Assembly: GCA_012514645.1 (NCBI GenBank)
Contig: JAAYZW010000251.1
Span: forward strand, 1-34,049
DNA length: 34,049 nt
Direction: 5' to 3'
Source: Chloroflexota bacterium
GTDB taxonomy: Bacteria > Chloroflexota > Anaerolineae > Anaerolineales > Anaerolineaceae
Below, in pieces: positions 33,999 to 34,049 of the stretch. Positions within the stretch are counted from its first letter, which is position 1; the number at the start of each line of letters is the position of its first letter. The translations under genes and the position numbers were made by a program. The notes under the pieces were generated by a model. It did no database searches, was not told where the DNA came from, and was given only the letters and a program-made list of their open reading frames with translations.

Positions 33999-34049
33999 TT
34001 ACACAACCACGTTCACCAACCGACCTGGCACGACGATGACCTTGCGCAC
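33999..34049 (-). CDS. leuS: Leucyl-tRNA synthetase, last 16 codons (partial)
   Basis: On the minus strand, the right edge reads VRKVIVVPGRLVNVVV followed by TAA (34001-33999). This is the hallmark C-terminus of bacterial leucyl-tRNA synthetase (KVIVVPxxLVNIVV). The rest of the gene lies right of the window. It reads toward the palindrome cluster, which may hold its transcription stop. Confidence 0.8.
   Translation of the reverse strand: MRKVIVVPGRLVNVVV

Noticed and set aside
1-34049. tRNA or rRNA genes, or an intact transposase
   Set aside because: I saw no cloverleaf with TTCRANNC, no rRNA block and no intact transposase frame, but short tRNAs could escape reading by eye.

Overview
This window looks like chromosomal DNA from a bacterium of the Chloroflexota, most likely class Anaerolineae. 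This is inferred from gene content and style, not from an rRNA gene. The pointers are lipoproteins with long Thr/Pro-rich linkers, an archaeal-style NurA/HerA/Rad50-like operon, a lone PTS EI/HPr pair, an opine dehydrogenase next to a B12-dependent mutase-like protein, and many GTAGGGCGGAAT-type intergenic palindromes. There is no rRNA, tRNA, CRISPR array, prophage or intact insertion sequence.

Left part (1-9100), all on the minus strand: the N-terminal two-thirds of an ABC exporter (cut by the window edge), phosphoglucomutase, and a tightly overlapping four-gene operon. In transcription order the operon encodes NurA nuclease, a small HAS-barrel-like protein, HerA translocase and an SbcC/Rad50-like SMC ATPase, so it is a DNA-end-processing cassette. 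No Mre11/SbcD is visible. Repeat copy A (9134-9493) follows, then a SIMPL-domain lipoprotein on the plus strand with a textbook terminator.

Middle part (10465-20802), mostly minus strand: an SLC45/GPH-like MFS transporter, PriA with an altered motif II and a lost zinc cysteine, a Thr/Pro-rich lipoprotein, a MEMO-family protein (AmmeMemoRadiSam B), a MarR regulator, and an envelope pair made of a LysM/M23 peptidase and a papain-like lipoprotein. A 2H phosphoesterase (plus) converges on a YcaQ-like DNA glycosylase (minus). Then on the plus strand come a Zn-ribbon/OB-fold protein and a VOC protein, followed by repeat copy B (21886-22225, minus).

Right part: YgbA-like protein, HPr, PTS enzyme I and transketolase (plus); a two-gene surface operon (membrane sulfatase-like protein and a duplicated-domain anchored protein, minus); a two-gene operon of B12-binding mutase-like protein and opine dehydrogenase (minus); nicotinamidase (plus); a truncated YafQ-type toxin remnant; a cluster of intergenic palindromes; and the last 16 codons of leucyl-tRNA synthetase (minus) at the right edge.

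The most unusual signals are the paired 340-360 bp A/B elements, which carry matching decayed reading frames, and the NurA-HAS-HerA-SbcC operon without Mre11. Next are the atypical PriA, the B12 mutase/opine dehydrogenase pair and the orphan YafQ core.
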